Shown here: one piece after another, positions 62,218-64,000 of the stretch
Numbering within the stretch: the first letter of the stretch is position 1
Layout of the letters: each line of letters begins with the position of its first letter
NCBI RefSeq assembly: GCF_013090115.1
Contig: NZ_JABFNN010000017.1
Location: 62,001 to 126,000 of the forward strand
DNA length: 64,000 nt
Direction of reading: 5' to 3'
Origin: Flagellimonas amphidinii
Lineage (GTDB): Bacteria; Bacteroidota; Bacteroidia; Flavobacteriales; Flavobacteriaceae
Made by a program: the position numbers and the translations under genes
The notes under the pieces: model-generated
What the model was told of the DNA's origin: nothing
Seen by the model: the letters and a program-made list of their open reading frames with translations, nothing else
Databases searched by the model: none

Positions 62218-64000
62218 ATGAATTCATCCCGACTTTTAGCCCTATTTGTCATCCAACTACTCGTGGTGAATTTGGCTTGGGGACAAAACAAATTTGCCAT
62301 TCCAGAAGTAGAGGCTTTGCTTCAACAAATGACTCTTGAAGAAAAAATTGGGCAATTGAATCTACTCACTCCTGGTGGCGGTGTGGCAACAGGTTCCGTA
62401 GTTAGCGAAAATGTGGAAGCTAAAATTAAAGCAGGGCAAGTAGGTGGATTGTTTGGCGTAGCTGGCCCAGAAAGGGTGAGACAAGCACAAGACATTGCCC
62501 TAAAACATTCCCGCCTAAAAATTCCGTTGTTGATTGGTTCCGATGTAATCCATGGGTATAAAACAACTTATCCCATTCCGTTGGGCCTCTCCTCATCTTG
62601 GGATATGAATTTGATTCAAAAAGCAGCTCAGATGGCTGCCAAAGAGGCCACCGCCGATGGCATCATGTGGAATTTTTCACCGATGGTCGACATTGCTCGT
62701 GACCCCCGATGGGGGCGCATTGCCGAAGGTGCTGGAGAAGACCCTTATTTGGGAGCTAAAATTGCCGAAGCTATGGTCAAAGGGTATCAAGGTGATGATT
62801 TGACCGCTCCCCATACCATGCTGGCCTGTGTAAAACATTTTGCACTCTACGGAGCTAGTGAAGCAGGTAGGGATTACCATAGTGTGGACATGAGTAAAAT
62901 CAAAATGTATAACCAGTACTTACCGCCTTATAAAGCCGCTGTTGATGCCGGTGTAGCAAGTATAATGACCTCCTTCAACGATATTGATGGTATTCCGGCA
63001 ACTGGAAATCGATGGCTATTGACCAATTTACTTCGTGATGAATGGAAATTCAACGGTTTTGTTGTTTCCGATTATACTTCTCTCAACGAAATGATGGCCC
63101 ATGGCCTTGGCAATTTGCAACAGGTTTCAACATTGGCCCTAAAAGCTGGATTAGATATGGACATGGTGGGTGAAGGCTTTCTGACCACACTTAAAAAATC
63201 CGTGGAAGAAGGTAAGGTTACTGAGAAAGAAATTACCCAAGCCTGTAGAAGAATCTTGGAAGCCAAATATAAGGCCGGCCTTTTTGAAGACCCATATCGT
63301 TATCTTAATGCCGATAGACCTAAAAAAGATATTTTAACAGAAGAAAATAGAGCTCTTGCAAGAGAATTGGCCACTCGTTCATTTGTATTGCTTAAAAACC
63401 ATGATGAAATTCTTCCCATCAATAAAAAACAAAAAATAGCCTTAGTAGGACCATTGGCCCATAGCAGAAACAATATGCTGGGCACTTGGGCTCCCACCGG
63501 AGATACTAAATTGGCAGTTACCGTATTGGAAGGATTCAAAAATGTGGCCCCTGATGCCCAAATCAGCTATGCGAAGGGCTCCAACATTTCAAATGATAAA
63601 GAATTTGCAAAAAAAGTGAACGTTTTCGGGCCTAGAATATTAAAAGATAAGCGTTCCCCCGAAACCTTGCTCCATGAAGCCATAGCCATAGCGGAAAAAG
63701 CTGATATAGTTGTAGCTGTTGTGGGTGAAGCTACTGAAATGAGTGGTGAAGCTGCCAGCAGAACTGATTTATCCATTCCGGAAAGCCAAAAGAAATTGAT
63801 AAAAGCTTTAGTGGAAACCAGAAAACCTGTGGCTTTGGTTTTGATGAGTGGCAGACCGCTGACAATCCCAGAAGAGTTTGAAATGCCTGTAGCCATGTTA
63901 CAAGTATGGCACCCAGGTATAGAGGCCGGTAATGCCATAGCTGACGTAGTTTTTGGCGATTATGCCCCTTCAGGAAAGCTTACGGCCACTTGGCCAAGAA
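62218..64000 (+). CDS. GH3 beta-glucosidase (3' end outside window)
   Basis: The first 594 codons of a BglX-type family 3 beta-glucosidase; the stop lies beyond the window. Signal peptide (NSSRLLALFVIQLLVVNLAWG), then the (beta/alpha)8 domain with DVIHGYKTTYPIPLG, VDIARDPRWGR, EGAGEDPYLG and CVKHF. The nucleophile is Asp285 in GFVVSDYTSL. The second domain (SFVLLKNHDEILPI, VALVLMSGRPLT) is also started. It should release glucose from sophorose-type oligomers; some GH3 enzymes prefer beta-1,2 linkages and the neighbourhood supports that here. 37 bases follow the second GH144 gene. Confidence 0.92.
   Translation, partial: MNSSRLLALFVIQLLVVNLAWGQNKFAIPEVEALLQQMTLEEKIGQLNLLTPGGGVATGSVVSENVEAKIKAGQVGGLFGVAGPERVRQAQDIALKHSRLKIPLLIGSDVIHGYKTTYPIPLGLSSSWDMNLIQKAAQMAAKEATADGIMWNFSPMVDIARDPRWGRIAEGAGEDPYLGAKIAEAMVKGYQGDDLTAPHTMLACVKHFALYGASEAGRDYHSVDMSKIKMYNQYLPPYKAAVDAGVASIMTSFNDIDGIPATGNRWLLTNLLRDEWKFNGFVVSDYTSLNEMMAHGLGNLQQVSTLALKAGLDMDMVGEGFLTTLKKSVEEGKVTEKEITQACRRILEAKYKAGLFEDPYRYLNADRPKKDILTEENRALARELATRSFVLLKNHDEILPINKKQKIALVGPLAHSRNNMLGTWAPTGDTKLAVTVLEGFKNVAPDAQISYAKGSNISNDKEFAKKVNVFGPRILKDKRSPETLLHEAIAIAEKADIVVAVVGEATEMSGEAASRTDLSIPESQKKLIKALVETRKPVALVLMSGRPLTIPEEFEMPVAMLQVWHPGIEAGNAIADVVFGDYAPSGKLTATWPR

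Overview
The window reads as one contiguous piece of a marine Flavobacteriaceae-type Bacteroidota chromosome; a Muricauda/Allomuricauda-like genus is my guess, not shown by the sequence. Evidence for the phylum: two SusC/SusD pairs, many lipoproteins with acidic residues after the lipobox cysteine, Bacteroidota-type promoter elements (-7 TAnnTTTG, clearest in front of tRNA-fMet), almost no Shine-Dalgarno sequences, and A+T-rich gaps. I see no prophage, IS element, CRISPR array or rRNA.

Layout. (1) 1-12.5 kb, housekeeping: 3' part of an alpha-2-macroglobulin gene coupled to penicillin-binding protein 1C, the GTPases Der and Era, a surface beta-propeller lipoprotein, an alanine/glycine:cation symporter and initiator tRNA-Met. 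(2) 12.6-14.2 kb: a HipB/HipA-type toxin-antitoxin pair. (3) 14.3-23.5 kb: a five-gene minus-strand operon (alkaline-phosphatase-superfamily hydrolase, SusC, SusD, metallophosphoesterase, endonuclease/exonuclease/phosphatase-fold hydrolase), divergent from a BetI-like TetR regulator and a small membrane protein. Two near-identical palindromes lie between them. It looks like a TonB-dependent scavenging system for a phosphate ester. (4) 23.6-47.7 kb: a large exopolysaccharide (EPS) locus, almost all on the minus strand. It holds galE, rmlBACD, ugd, a UDP-xylose synthase, five or six glycosyltransferases, an acyltransferase, a LruC-domain lipoprotein, Wzy, Wzx, a Wzc-like co-polymerase with a decayed kinase domain, a half-length TolC-like protein, and an initiating sugar transferase fused to a degenerate receiver domain next to a free-standing receiver. 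A soluble receiver-histidine kinase sits inverted inside the locus. (5) 48.1-49.2 kb: a secreted formylglycine-generating enzyme with both catalytic cysteines. (6) 49.4-64 kb: a polysaccharide utilisation locus with a membrane-spanning beta-propeller/LuxR regulator, SusC, SusD, a triple-LamG lipoprotein, two GH144 enzymes and a GH3 beta-glucosidase cut by the window end. The enzymes point to beta-1,2-glucan (sophoro-oligosaccharides).

How the parts work together. In region 6 the LamG protein and SusD should bind glucan at the surface, GH144 enzymes cut it, SusC imports the fragments and GH3 releases glucose; the motif ATGATGTA recurs in the control regions. In region 4 Rml, Ugd, UXS and GalE supply dTDP-rhamnose, UDP-glucuronate, UDP-xylose and UDP-galactose for a Wzx/Wzy polymer whose initiation enzyme may be under receiver-domain control. 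The least familiar parts, and the best candidates for something undescribed, are the receiver/pseudo-receiver sugar transferase unit with its half-length TolC partner and the BetI-like SusCD phosphoesterase operon.
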